A stretch of 64,000 bases of DNA. Source: Pseudoalteromonas arctica A 37-1-2 (lineage in GTDB: Bacteria > Pseudomonadota > Gammaproteobacteria > Enterobacterales > Alteromonadaceae). Location: contig NZ_CP011025.1 in assembly GCF_000238395.3 (NCBI RefSeq), positions 3,596,001 through 3,660,000 on the forward strand. The letters are read 5' to 3'. Position numbers and translations under genes: made by a program. Within the stretch, counting starts at the first letter, position 1. Each line of letters opens with the position of its first letter. Below, in pieces: positions 26,712 to 36,327 of this stretch. The notes beneath the pieces are model-generated. The model was not told the DNA's origin and did not search any database. It saw only the letters and a program-made list of their open reading frames with translations.

Positions 26712-26896
26712 TTATAGTTCATCGTTTTCTATTAATAATATATAGGCCGTTATTTGGCCTTGAAAAGCAGTCGCGGTATTTATACTTATTACTTTCCAAC
26801 CTTCTTGATTTAAGTGGTATATGCGCTCATTCAAAGCATCTACATCAATGCCGTTACTAAAAAACCACGCCTTTTAAATTCTACTATTTTCTGCAT
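26712..26896 (-). pseudogene. Frameshifted small protein gene (DUF4177-like)
   Basis: From the ATG at 26896 the frame reads MQKIVEFKRRG and then runs into a stop. One frame over, the sequence continues FSNGIDVDALNERIYHL, then NQEGWKVISINTATAFQGQI, and ends ILLIENDEL at a stop 26712-26714. Adding one base to the A6 run at 26859-26864 restores a single protein of about 62 residues with the look of small DUF4177-type proteins (LNxxGWxVIS). This is therefore a one-base deletion in a homopolymer, either real or a sequencing error. It would form an operon with the LysE-family gene. Confidence 0.6.
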
Positions 26897-26911
26897 TGTT
26901 TGTTATCCATT

Positions 26912-27310
26912 TTATAAGCGGTAGTCAAAGTCGTAATAGTGAATGCCCTGCTCAATACGTATTTTCATACTGCCCGTTAACCCTTTTAGCTCATAGGTGC
27001 CTGAATCAGGAATAACATTTAAAATAAGGTTGTCTTGGCCTTTATTCATAGTGCCAAAGTGTTGCAGTACAAAACTACCCTGCTTACCTTCAAGCTCACC
27101 TATCACTTGCTCTATTGCCACGTAACCCGCACTGTCTTGGGTTGGCGTCATTGCGCTAAGCATCTCGCCTTGGCTTGTAGCATTAAGCGCACCAGTAAAT
27201 GTTTTATCAATCGACATACGCCCCAAGTTAATACCTTGCTGCCCTTTGGCGTAACCTTCAATTGGCGCTAAAGCCACTGTAAATTCACCACTTATTATTT
27301 TTGTTGTCAT
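26912..27310 (-). CDS. DUF3224-family protein
   Basis: A 132-residue single-domain protein of antiparallel strands with the family's pattern: GEFTVALAPIEG near the start, the GRMSIDKTFTGAL strand, SAGYVAIEQVIGELEGKQGSF and FVLQHFGTMNKG. DUF3224 proteins are small beta-barrels without a settled function. It starts on the opposite strand 88 bases from the ABC exporter gene. Confidence 0.82.
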   Translation of the reverse strand: MTTKIISGEFTVALAPIEGYAKGQQGINLGRMSIDKTFTGALNATSQGEMLSAMTPTQDSAGYVAIEQVIGELEGKQGSFVLQHFGTMNKGQDNLILNVIPDSGTYELKGLTGSMKIRIEQGIHYYDFDYRL

Positions 27311-27398
27311 AACAATTCCTTATTGATGATATTTAATACTATTGATTTTTAATCCGATGATGCCATATCTATACCTTAACCTTTAAAAAGAATCCACT

Positions 27399-29177
27399 AT
27401 GTCAAAAAACACCTCTGCATCCGAAAAAGCCGCTTTTAGCAGTTTATTACCTGTTTTTGCTTTTATAAAACCTTACAAATGGATGGTAGTAGCTGCGCTA
27501 GCCGCGCTATTGGTCACTGCGGGTGTTAACTTGTCGTTGGGGCAAGGTGTTAAGTTTGTTATTGATCATGGGTTTATTGCAGGCTCCAAAGATCAATTAC
27601 AACAAGCTGTACTGGTGCTCATTGGCTTAATCAGCTTATTAGCGATCGGTACCTTTAGCCGTTTTTATTTAATGTCGTGGATTGGCGAACGAGTCAGTAA
27701 CGATATTCGAAAAGCCGTGTTTAATCGTATTGTTACGCTACACCCTAGCTACTTTGAAGAAAACCGCAGTGGCGAACTTATGTCGCGTTTAACCACCGAC
27801 ACCACATTACTGCAATCAATTATCGGCTCATCATTTTCTATGGCACTGCGCAGTGTACTTATGTTGATTGGTGGACTTGCTATGTTGTTGTTTACTAATT
27901 TGAAGCTCACCTTAATAGTTGTTGCCTGTGTACCGCTGGTACTTGTCCCTATGATGATATTTGGTCGCAAGGTACGTAAACTAGCAAGCTCAAGCCAAGA
28001 TGCCATTGCCGATATAAGTACCTATGCAGGCGAAATCATACAAAATATTAAAGTAGTGCAAAGCTATAGCCACGAAGCACAAGAGCAGCATGCCTTTGCG
28101 CTTGAGACCGAAAAAGCCTTTAACGTGGCTAAAAAACGTATTAAGCAACGTTCATTTTTAATAGCCGTGGTGATTTTTTTAACCTTTAGTGCTATTAGCG
28201 CTATGTTATGGGTAGGTGGTAACGACGTACTTGCAGGCACCATGAGCGGCGGCGAGTTAGGTGCGTTTGTGTTTTACGCTATTATGGTGGCAATGTCGGT
28301 GGCAACCGTTGCTGAAGTATATGGTGAACTACAACGTGCAGCTGGTGCTGCGGCAAGGTTACTTGAGTTACTTGCTGTTAAAAGTGAGATAGAAAACCCG
28401 CTAGATCCACAAGACGATAGCTTACTGCAAGATAGTAACAGCCCTGCTATTACGCTTGAAAATATAAGCTTTAACTACCCCTCTCGCCCAGACGTAAGCG
28501 CGCTAAATAAAATAAGCCTAAATATAAATCAAGGCCAAACCGTGGCAATTGTTGGCCCTTCTGGCGCAGGTAAAACAACGTTATTTGAATTACTACAACG
28601 TTTTTACGATCCGGCTAGCGGAGCTATTAAGTTTAAAGATGTAAACATTAAAGATTTATCGCTTAATACTCTGCGTAATAAAATGGGCATGGTAGCGCAA
28701 AACCCTATTTTATTTAGCTCCGACGTAATGCATAACATCCGCTACGGCAACCCAAGTGCAACCGATGAGCAAGTATATGCCGCAGCAAAGTATGCGCATG
28801 CCGATGAATTTATCAAACAGTTACCGCAAGGTTATAACAGCTTTTTAGGTGAGCAGGGTGTGAGGTTATCGGGTGGGCAAAAGCAGCGTATTGTGCTTGC
28901 ACGTGCCATATTAAAAGACCCTGAAATACTTCTTCTTGATGAAGCCACCAGCGCGCTGGATGCGCAAAGCGAACACCATGTACAAGCTGCGCTTGAGCAT
29001 TTAATGCAAAACCGCACCACGTTAATTATTGCCCATAGGTTGGCAACGGTTAAACATGCCGATGTGATTGTAGTGATGGAAAATGGGGAAATCATAGCAA
29101 CGGGTACTCACCAAGAGTTGTTAGCAAGTAACCCGTTGTATCAAAAACTGTGTGAATTACAGTTTAATAAGGATTAA
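27399..29177 (+). CDS. MsbA-like ABC exporter (fused permease and ATPase)
   Basis: A half-transporter that would work as a homodimer in the inner membrane. The 592-residue product has six helices (about 25-310) and a nucleotide-binding domain with Walker A (GPSGAGKTT), Q-loop (MVAQNPILF), signature (LSGGQKQR), Walker B (ILLLDEATSALD) and H-loop (IIAHRL). The membrane part resembles the lipid/multidrug exporter group, but substrate is not readable. It does not sit with lpxK, so it is probably not the essential msbA. Its stop overlaps that of the OmpA-like gene by 4 bases. Confidence 0.9.
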   Translation: MSKNTSASEKAAFSSLLPVFAFIKPYKWMVVAALAALLVTAGVNLSLGQGVKFVIDHGFIAGSKDQLQQAVLVLIGLISLLAIGTFSRFYLMSWIGERVSNDIRKAVFNRIVTLHPSYFEENRSGELMSRLTTDTTLLQSIIGSSFSMALRSVLMLIGGLAMLLFTNLKLTLIVVACVPLVLVPMMIFGRKVRKLASSSQDAIADISTYAGEIIQNIKVVQSYSHEAQEQHAFALETEKAFNVAKKRIKQRSFLIAVVIFLTFSAISAMLWVGGNDVLAGTMSGGELGAFVFYAIMVAMSVATVAEVYGELQRAAGAAARLLELLAVKSEIENPLDPQDDSLLQDSNSPAITLENISFNYPSRPDVSALNKISLNINQGQTVAIVGPSGAGKTTLFELLQRFYDPASGAIKFKDVNIKDLSLNTLRNKMGMVAQNPILFSSDVMHNIRYGNPSATDEQVYAAAKYAHADEFIKQLPQGYNSFLGEQGVRLSGGQKQRIVLARAILKDPEILLLDEATSALDAQSEHHVQAALEHLMQNRTTLIIAHRLATVKHADVIVVMENGEIIATGTHQELLASNPLYQKLCELQFNKD

Positions 29178-29806
29178 CCTTCGGTATTTGGCACTATCTG
29201 AATTTCTACGCGACGGTTTTGAGCACGGCCATTTGCACTATCATTAGTTGCAATTGGGCGTGTTTCGCCATAGCCCATAGTGCTAACACGTGTAGCCATA
29301 ATTTGTTGGTTCACTAAGTAGTCTTTCACACTTTGTGCGCGTTCACGCGATAGGTTCATGTTGAAGCTATCTTTACCCGTACTGTCAGTATGCCCTTGCA
29401 CACTAAGGTAGGTTTTTTCGTACTTGTTCATTACTTTAGCAATCGCATCTAACGTATCGTTAAAGCCTGATGAAATATAAGACTGAGCAGTCGCAAACGT
29501 AATGTTTGATGGCATTACTAAACGTAAGTTATCACCTTCACGCACTACTTCAACACCTGAACCCGCTAACTCATCACGAAATGCTTCTTCTTGCTTATCC
29601 ATGTAGTCGCCAACAGCAGCGCCCGCCAGTGCACCAATAGCTGCACCAATAAAAATACGTTTATCTTTATGATTACCCGTAGCCTTACCTAATACACCTC
29701 CGGCTGCGGCGCCTATAGCGGCTCCTTTACCTGTGTTATTCATTTCACAACCAGAAAGTAATACAGCTACTACGGTTACGCTTAAAAGTGATTTAGTTAA
29801 AGTCAT
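29174..29806 (-). CDS. OmpA-family lipoprotein with glycine-zipper region (YiaD-like)
   Basis: An outer-membrane lipoprotein that binds peptidoglycan. The 210-residue product has a lipobox LLSGC (Cys20), two Gly-zipper stretches (GAAIGAAAGGVLG, IGAAIGALAGAAVGD) and a C-terminal OmpA domain (VQGHTDSTGKDSFNMNLS, RERAQSVKDYL, GYGETRPIATN) with the Asp and Arg that hold diaminopimelate. It is convergent with the ABC exporter. Confidence 0.92.
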   Translation of the reverse strand: MTLTKSLLSVTVVAVLLSGCEMNNTGKGAAIGAAAGGVLGKATGNHKDKRIFIGAAIGALAGAAVGDYMDKQEEAFRDELAGSGVEVVREGDNLRLVMPSNITFATAQSYISSGFNDTLDAIAKVMNKYEKTYLSVQGHTDSTGKDSFNMNLSRERAQSVKDYLVNQQIMATRVSTMGYGETRPIATNDSANGRAQNRRVEIQIVPNTEG

Positions 29807-29996
29807 GGTGATACCCTATTCATTAAGAATTTAGCAAGAGTATGCAAATACATGTATGAACAAACTATGAAGAGAGTGTTAAAAGCAACGCATCTTGCTT
29901 GATTGTTAAACAGACCTCAAACTAATGTGTCATTTTAATAAAAATGTCATACTACGCTGTGACAATTTAATGAATTTTACAAAGGATATTGGCGCA

Positions 29997-31151
29997 ATGT
30001 TAATTGCTATTTTTAGACAGTTTTTTTTACTAGGGTGTATGAGCTTTGGCGGCCCTGCTGCGCATTTAGGTTATTTTAAACGCCACTTTGTAGACTCGTT
30101 AAATTGGTTAACTAACACGCGTTACGCACAACTTATTAGTTTAAGCCAAGCGCTGCCGGGGCCTGGCTCTAGCCAAGTTAGTTTTGCTATTGGTGTTGAG
30201 CGTGCTGGAGTACTGGGTGGTATAGCTGCTTTTGTAGGTTTTACTCTGCCTTCGTTTTTAATAATGGTGCTGCTTGCGGTGAGTGCTCATCAGTTTGACG
30301 CTGTTTACTTTGCCATTATTGCAGGCTTAAAGTTATTTGCCGTTGTTATAGTTGCTGATGCAACACTTAGTATGGCTAAAAGCTTTTGTACAAGTGCTGC
30401 GCTTAAGTTACTTGCTGTAATGAGTACACTTGCTTTGGTGTTATTTCCAATGATGGGAACTCAAATCGCTATTTTAATAACCGCTGCAACAATAGGTGCT
30501 ATATGGCCTTTATTAAAACTGGGTACAGCCACAGAAAATGTTAGCAGTACAAAAAGTAATATTAATTGGATTGCACTGGGGTTATTTGCGCTCTTACTTG
30601 GTGTGAGCTTTATTCCACTAGGACATGAGTTTGCTTTGTTTGCCCCTTTTTACCAGGCAGGTGCAATGGTGTTTGGCGGCGGACACGTAGTACTGCCGGT
30701 ACTTCAAGCTGGCGTACCAGCATTGAGTGATGATCAGTTTTTAAGTGCTTACGCGAGTGCACAAGCAGTGCCTGGGCCTATGTTTACTATTGCTACTTAC
30801 TTAGGCGCACAACTTACTACAGAACAACCTTTAGTGGGTGCTCTTATAGCTACACTGCTTATATTTATGCCTGGTTTTTTACTTATACTCGCATTCCAAA
30901 AGAGCTGGATTAACTTGGCAAGTAAGCCACGTTTTGCAAGCTCAATAGCGGCGCTTAATGCCGCGGTAGTAGGTTTTTTAGCGGCTGCACTGTATTCGCC
31001 AATTTGGACATCAGCGGTGCATAACCTTTGGCAAGTTGCGTTAGTAATAATTACATTTGCATGGCTGCGATTTAAAAAGCCACCTATTTGGTGGCTCTTA
31101 GCTTTATTTATTGCTGTGGGTCTTTTACAACACTATTTGCCATCACTCTAA
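29997..31151 (+). CDS. chrA: Chromate transporter (ChrA/CHR family)
   Basis: CHR-family proteins expel chromate or related anions. Two homologous halves are present, each with the family motif: FGGPAAHLGYF plus LPGPGSSQVSFAIG in the first, and FGGGHVVLP plus VPGPMFTIATYLG in the second. The ATG at 29997 (MLIAIFRQFFLLGCMSFGG) puts the first helix at the usual distance and has AAAGGA upstream; ATGs at 29925 and 29970 are alternatives. The 3' end overlaps the mechanosensitive channel gene on the other strand by 44 bases. Confidence 0.9.
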   Translation: MLIAIFRQFFLLGCMSFGGPAAHLGYFKRHFVDSLNWLTNTRYAQLISLSQALPGPGSSQVSFAIGVERAGVLGGIAAFVGFTLPSFLIMVLLAVSAHQFDAVYFAIIAGLKLFAVVIVADATLSMAKSFCTSAALKLLAVMSTLALVLFPMMGTQIAILITAATIGAIWPLLKLGTATENVSSTKSNINWIALGLFALLLGVSFIPLGHEFALFAPFYQAGAMVFGGGHVVLPVLQAGVPALSDDQFLSAYASAQAVPGPMFTIATYLGAQLTTEQPLVGALIATLLIFMPGFLLILAFQKSWINLASKPRFASSIAALNAAVVGFLAAALYSPIWTSAVHNLWQVALVIITFAWLRFKKPPIWWLLALFIAVGLLQHYLPSL

Positions 31152-32367
31152 ATGTTGGCTTATCTGTTTGTTGCTCACTCGGTGGGCTTAATTGCCCACT
31201 TACACTTTGATACGCTCTAAGCCCAAACACGGGTAATACCGCAAGTAAATGGTCCATTATTTCGGCTTGTAAATGCTCGTACGAAATCCAGCGTTTGTCT
31301 TCACTAAAGCAATAAAACTCAATAGGTAAACCATGGTTTAGTGGTTGTAGCTCTCGTACCATTAACGTAAGCGACGTATTAATTTTACTGTGCTGTTTTA
31401 AATAACCTTCAGCATAGCGACGAAATAGCCCTAAATTAGAAACCTGAGCAGGTAATGTCGTCACTCGAATATAGTCGTGCAGCGGAATAGCCGCATCAAT
31501 TTGTTTTCTAAACTCATCACCCACTAAACAAATACTGTGCATATCAATATTGAGTGAGCGTTTAATACGTCTACCGCCCGACTCTTGCATCCCGCGCCAG
31601 TTTTTAAATGAACCCGCTACCAGCATATAAGTTGGAATAGTTGTTATGGTGTTATCCCAGTTACGTACCTTTACGGTGTTTAAACCCAAATCAATTACTT
31701 CGCCATCGGCGCCGTAATTTTCTACTTGAATCCAATCACCATAGGTTACTAGGCGATTTGCTGCTATTTGAATACTGGCTACAAAGCCTAAAATAGTGTC
31801 TTTAAATACTAATAACGTAACGGCAGCAATAGCACCAAAGCCAGAGAGAATATAAGTAGGTGACTTCTCAAGAAAAATGCTCACAATTAAAATTGCACAC
31901 ACAATAAAGGTTATTAGCTTAACAACCTGAATTAAGCCCTGAATAGGGACCTCGCGGGCAAACTCTAACTGGTTATAAATAGTACCCGCAATGCTCACAA
32001 TACTGCTAAAAATAAAACCAGCATAAATAATAAGTAAAGCTTGTCCTATCGTTTTTAGTATTTCTCCTGCAATTTCATTAACTGGGTATACGCTATCAAA
32101 CGTAGCTAAAAACAATACGCAGCACAGCATTCCGGCAATACGCTTATTTAGCTTATTAAGCATAGGAGAAAGCGCACCAATTCGCTCAGGAGAAAGCCTC
32201 GTCACTATTTTTTGAATGCCAGGTAACATTAATCTACGAGTAAATAAGTAAACAATTAATAAAGAGAATATTCCTATTGAGACTGCGGTAATTGAGCTAA
32301 GAAAATCCGCGTCGGGTACTTTTTCAAACCAAGGAGCAATTAATTCCTGAAGATGGGTGTTGGTCAT
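31108..32367 (-). CDS. YbdG-like mechanosensitive ion channel (MscS superfamily)
   Basis: A channel that opens under membrane tension during osmotic down-shock. The 419-residue product matches YbdG-type proteins in length (E. coli 415) and layout: five helices, then the MscS domain with FGAIAAVTLLVFKDTILGFV and the beta domain VTYGDWIQVENYGADGEV followed by TVKVRNWDNTITTIPTY, and a soluble C-terminal cage. Its ATG overlaps the stop of the upstream acyltransferase by 4 bases, so the two are coupled. Confidence 0.9.
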   Translation of the reverse strand: MTNTHLQELIAPWFEKVPDADFLSSITAVSIGIFSLLIVYLFTRRLMLPGIQKIVTRLSPERIGALSPMLNKLNKRIAGMLCCVLFLATFDSVYPVNEIAGEILKTIGQALLIIYAGFIFSSIVSIAGTIYNQLEFAREVPIQGLIQVVKLITFIVCAILIVSIFLEKSPTYILSGFGAIAAVTLLVFKDTILGFVASIQIAANRLVTYGDWIQVENYGADGEVIDLGLNTVKVRNWDNTITTIPTYMLVAGSFKNWRGMQESGGRRIKRSLNIDMHSICLVGDEFRKQIDAAIPLHDYIRVTTLPAQVSNLGLFRRYAEGYLKQHSKINTSLTLMVRELQPLNHGLPIEFYCFSEDKRWISYEHLQAEIMDHLLAVLPVFGLRAYQSVSGQLSPPSEQQTDKPTFRVMANSVVKDPQQ

Positions 32368-33284
32368 AGTGTTTCAATTTCCTTACTGATTTGTGGTTCA
32401 GGTAAATCTTGTTGAGCATAAATGTCGGCAAGCTGCTGATCTTTAGCAACCCATAGCTCATTCACATAATGTTGAAAATTAACTTTAAATACGTCATCGC
32501 TTTGATAGCTGCCCTGCATATTGTCATTAATGGGGGTTACGTCTATTGAAACATAAATAGAATCTAGCTCACCTTTTAACAAGTTACGACAAACGTGATC
32601 TGTCTTACCGCTATATACTAAACTTGTATTAAGCATGGCATCAAATTGATCGGCTAATACTTCAAGCGCAAAAGCAATGCCGCCCGCTTTGGGCTTTAAT
32701 AAATGCTTAAAAGGACTTTGTTGCAGATTATGTTTGGCTGGCGTATTGCGTGTACCTTCAACAAAATTAATGATGGTAGTAGGATGATGACGAAAATTAC
32801 GACAACTACGCTTCGTGCGCTCTACATCCAACCCTTTCAACTTTGGATTTTTAGCTAATTGCGCTTTGCTTACCCGTTTCATAAACGGCATACCCATAGC
32901 CCACGCACCAGTGCCAATAAAAGGCATGTATTTTAACCCGTCTTTTAAAAAGAACTTAGGGGCAGGCAATGCATGTAATGAGCTAAGTACAGTTATATCT
33001 AACCAACTCGCGTGGTTACAAATAAGTAAATACCAACTTTTTGAGTTTAAGTCGCCACTTATATCAACCACAATGTTAGGGCAACCTAACCAAAGCCCTA
33101 AACGGTTGCCGTTACACCAACCTCGGTAAGCGCTGTGTAATATAGAGTTAACCACAGGCAAAGGCAGTAATAACTTAATAAGGCCCAGTACAAATACTAG
33201 CGAGCCAAAAAGTATCATGTTAGAAAACAATACGCAGCCTACAATTAAGCCGTTAAGCCAATTTGGTAACCACTTTTTTAGCAT
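32364..33284 (-). CDS. PlsC-type acyltransferase (YihG-like), second of a tandem pair
   Basis: A membrane-associated lysophospholipid acyltransferase-type enzyme, 306 residues. Seen here are an N-terminal membrane helix, block I NHASWLDI (catalytic His and Asp), the FLKDGLKYMPFIGTGAW stretch, block III FVEGTRNTPAKH and the PKAGGIAF motif. It is a diverged copy of the gene directly upstream. Together with the channel gene downstream it forms a three-gene envelope operon. YihG relatives shape the acyl composition of phospholipids; the exact substrate is not shown. Confidence 0.85.
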   Translation of the reverse strand: MLKKWLPNWLNGLIVGCVLFSNMILFGSLVFVLGLIKLLLPLPVVNSILHSAYRGWCNGNRLGLWLGCPNIVVDISGDLNSKSWYLLICNHASWLDITVLSSLHALPAPKFFLKDGLKYMPFIGTGAWAMGMPFMKRVSKAQLAKNPKLKGLDVERTKRSCRNFRHHPTTIINFVEGTRNTPAKHNLQQSPFKHLLKPKAGGIAFALEVLADQFDAMLNTSLVYSGKTDHVCRNLLKGELDSIYVSIDVTPINDNMQGSYQSDDVFKVNFQHYVNELWVAKDQQLADIYAQQDLPEPQISKEIETL

Positions 33285-33309
33285 AACTGTAAGCTCATAT
33301 TTTTACCTT

Positions 33310-34188
33310 TTACTTATGGGTTTTTTCGAGCGATTGCAGTGTTTGCTCTTTGTTTTCCCATAAGCGATTTAACTCGCTTTGAAAGCGAACTCTAAATTCA
33401 GAATCACCGGTGTAGTCACCAATAAGCTCTGCGCTTACTGGCCTTACTTCCACGTGTACGTTGATATTTTTTACCTTACCACCAGCAAAATCCATAAAAG
33501 TAGGAATACCATCTGGGTAATGAATGGTGACGTTAACCACTTTAGTAATTTGCTCGCCCATCGCTTGCATTACAAAAGCAATACCGCCCGCTTTTGGTTT
33601 TAATAAATGTGGGAACGGGCTATTTTGGCGCTCATGCTTTTGCGTAGTAAAACGAGTGCCTTCTACAAAGTTAACCACACTTACTGGCATCTCTTTAAAT
33701 TTTTCGCAGGCTTTACGTGTGGTTTCTAAATCTTTGCCACGCAGCTTTGGATTCTTTTTTAATTGGCTTTTACTCGTGCGAGTCATAAACGGAAAATCAA
33801 GCGCCCACCAACACAAACCTAAAATAGGCACGTAAATAAGCTCTTTCTTTAAAAAGAAGTTTAAAAATGGAATTTTACGGTTAAACACGCGCTGCAATAC
33901 TAAAATATCGACCCAGCTTTGGTGATTTGCAATTACTAGGTACCAATCTTTTAGTTTAAGGTCTTCAAGGCCAGTTACATTAAGTTTAGTTGGCGTAAAT
34001 AACGCTTGATTTAAGCTATTAAAGGTAACCCAAATAGTTGCAAATTGCTTAGCTGCCCAGCTCATAAGCTTTTGTAGAGGCTTAATAGGGATAAGCTTTA
34101 TAAGCCCACAAACAAAAATAGGCACAAACCAAAAAAGTGTGTTTATTGTGTAAAAAATAATACTAAATACACTGCGAATAACTGACAT
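33310..34188 (-). CDS. PlsC-type acyltransferase (YihG-like), first of a tandem pair
   Basis: The ATG at 34188 (MSVIRSVFSIIFYTI) is 9 bases from AAAGGA, so I use it rather than the in-frame ATG at 34209; this gives 292 residues. Motifs match its neighbour: NHQSWVDI, FFLKKELIYVPILGLCWW, FVEGTRFTTQKH, and LLKPKAGGIAFVMQ. A GCGCAG/CTGCGC stem (34211-34231) lies between speA and this start. The gene is probably the head of the operon that continues with the second acyltransferase and the YbdG-like channel. Confidence 0.85.
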   Translation of the reverse strand: MSVIRSVFSIIFYTINTLFWFVPIFVCGLIKLIPIKPLQKLMSWAAKQFATIWVTFNSLNQALFTPTKLNVTGLEDLKLKDWYLVIANHQSWVDILVLQRVFNRKIPFLNFFLKKELIYVPILGLCWWALDFPFMTRTSKSQLKKNPKLRGKDLETTRKACEKFKEMPVSVVNFVEGTRFTTQKHERQNSPFPHLLKPKAGGIAFVMQAMGEQITKVVNVTIHYPDGIPTFMDFAGGKVKNINVHVEVRPVSAELIGDYTGDSEFRVRFQSELNRLWENKEQTLQSLEKTHK

Positions 34189-34248
34189 TACTTCCATTCC
34201 TTTAAACATTGCGCAGCCACTAATACTGCGCTTTCAGTTGCTTACAAA

Positions 34249-36129
34249 TTAATCTTCAAAATAGGTATAGCCTTCAAGGCCTGCATTAAGCTCAGCTAAA
34301 TAACCTTCTTTACACTGCGTCGATACATCAAGTTTATTAACTTGGTACGCAAAGTTGTCAGCTAAAATGGCGCTATCATAGTCAACAAACTTTAATACAT
34401 CCTTAACGCTATCACCTTTTATAGCATTGGTTAACACGTAGCCATCGTCGTTAAGCTCTACGTGCACCGAATCAGTGTCACCAAATAGGTTATGTAAATC
34501 GCCTAAAATTTCTTGATACGCACCCACCATAAACATAGCAATGTGGTATTGCTCGCCATGCTTATATTCTGGTATTGGTAGGCTGGTTTCGATACCAGCG
34601 CCTTCAACGTATTCACGAATTTGCCCGTCAGAATCGCAGGTAATATCTTGAATAATCGCGCGCTGAGTAAGTGGCTGAGTTAAGTTTTCGATTGGCATAA
34701 CAGGAAACAACTGCTGAATACCCCATACATCAGGCAACGACTGAAATAATGAAAAGTTAACGAACAATTTGTCGGCAAGCTTTTCATTTAGATCGTCGAG
34801 TACTTCACGGTGCGCGCGCGCGTTATTACTAAGTGATGCCCGCACACGATGTAAAATAGTAAAGTAAAGCTGCTCTATTTTCGCCCACTCTAGCATGCTT
34901 ACTAAGCCATGCACGTACTGATCGTGCGCTTCGCTAAATAAGTGCATAGCGTCGTGATAAATCTCCAGTGCCATACGCGGGTTCAAACGCTGTAAACACT
35001 GCCACATTTCATCAAGCACTAATGCGCTATTTTCAAGCGGTGGCTCTGGATTTAAATGATTAGGCGCTTTTTCTACGTCAATTACATCGGTAATTAATAC
35101 CGCATGGTGAGCAGTTAAAGCACGCCCCGACTCGGTGATAATGGCCGGATGCGTAAGGTTATGCTGATCGCACACCTCAGCAAATGCATTCACTACGTTA
35201 CGCGCATACTCTTCTACGGTGTAATTCATTGAACACGCACTACGCGAGCCAGAGCCCTCGTAATCAACGCCTAAGCCGCCGCCCACATCAACGGTATTTA
35301 ACGGTACGTTTAATTGTGTAAGCTCAGCAAAGTGGCGTGCACATTCACGTAAAGCACGGTGAATATCACGAATGTTGGCAATTTGAGAACCAATATGAAA
35401 ATGCACCATTTGCATTAAGTGCAGCTTATTATGCTTTTTAAGCACTTCAACAGCACTTAGTACTTGGCCTGCTGTTAAACCAAACTTGCCTTTTTCGCCG
35501 CCCGTGTTTTGCCACTTGCCTTTGCCTACTGAGTTTAGGCGAATGCGAATACCAATAGCCGGTTCAATGCCTAGGTTGTCTATTTCTTCAAGTAGTGTGG
35601 TCAGTTCTGAAAGCTTCTCTACCACAATTTTTACGCTGTGGCCCATAGCTTGACCAATACATGCTAAGCGTAAAAACTCACTGTCTTTATAGCCGTTACA
35701 CACAATAGTGATTGGCTCTTTTGCTACGCCCAAAATAGCCATAAGTTCTGGCTTTGAGCCTGCTTCTAGGCCAACAAGCCCGCTTGGATGCGCTAATAGT
35801 TTACTTACTACGGAGCGCTGCTGATTTACTTTTATTGGGTAAACACAGGTGTATTTACCGTTATATTCACGATTTGCTCGCGCTTGCGTAAACGCGTTAG
35901 TAAGGGTGTCTACACGATTTTTTAAAATATCGGTAAAGCGTACTAAAACCGGCAACGTTAAACCTTGTTGCTTAAACTGCTCAGTTAATTGCGTTAAAGA
36001 AATGGCCGGTTTTGTTTGGTCGCCATCTGGGTAAGCCACCAGTTCGCCTTGTGCGTTAATATCAAAATAACCATCACTCCAATGAGCAACGTTATAAGTG
36101 GCGCGTGCTGTTTCTAAACCCCAGGTCAT
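34249..36129 (-). CDS. speA: Biosynthetic arginine decarboxylase
   Basis: SpeA converts arginine to agmatine, the first step of the arginine route to putrescine, using pyridoxal phosphate. The 626-residue product has the PLP lysine in VYPIKVNQQ (Lys100), the HFHIGSQI and VDVGGGLGVDYEG motifs, and a C-terminal region with GAYQEILGDLHNLFGDT that carries the second active-site half. Length is near that of E. coli SpeA (658). It is divergent from speE; no agmatine-processing gene (speB or aguA/aguB) is visible next to it. Confidence 0.95.
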   Translation of the reverse strand: MTWGLETARATYNVAHWSDGYFDINAQGELVAYPDGDQTKPAISLTQLTEQFKQQGLTLPVLVRFTDILKNRVDTLTNAFTQARANREYNGKYTCVYPIKVNQQRSVVSKLLAHPSGLVGLEAGSKPELMAILGVAKEPITIVCNGYKDSEFLRLACIGQAMGHSVKIVVEKLSELTTLLEEIDNLGIEPAIGIRIRLNSVGKGKWQNTGGEKGKFGLTAGQVLSAVEVLKKHNKLHLMQMVHFHIGSQIANIRDIHRALRECARHFAELTQLNVPLNTVDVGGGLGVDYEGSGSRSACSMNYTVEEYARNVVNAFAEVCDQHNLTHPAIITESGRALTAHHAVLITDVIDVEKAPNHLNPEPPLENSALVLDEMWQCLQRLNPRMALEIYHDAMHLFSEAHDQYVHGLVSMLEWAKIEQLYFTILHRVRASLSNNARAHREVLDDLNEKLADKLFVNFSLFQSLPDVWGIQQLFPVMPIENLTQPLTQRAIIQDITCDSDGQIREYVEGAGIETSLPIPEYKHGEQYHIAMFMVGAYQEILGDLHNLFGDTDSVHVELNDDGYVLTNAIKGDSVKDVLKFVDYDSAILADNFAYQVNKLDVSTQCKEGYLAELNAGLEGYTYFED

Positions 36130-36327
36130 GGCAACTCTTCTTTAGTCAATTAGGTATAAAGGCGCATTTTAATACGTCACTATCCACTAGGCTAACAAAA
36201 ATTGAACTTTCACTCACTCCTAACTAACTTTATTCGCCAAATCAGTTAAAATGTCATTGAGCAAAACGCCAAGCACTGGCAGAATTGCCCCTTTTTCATA
36301 CTCAACCTAAAAAGTGTAATAGTAACT

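Noticed and set aside
27399..29177. Assignment as the essential lipid A flippase msbA
   Set aside because: The protein is MsbA-like, but the gene is not next to lpxK and is flanked by unrelated genes, so a general exporter label is safer.
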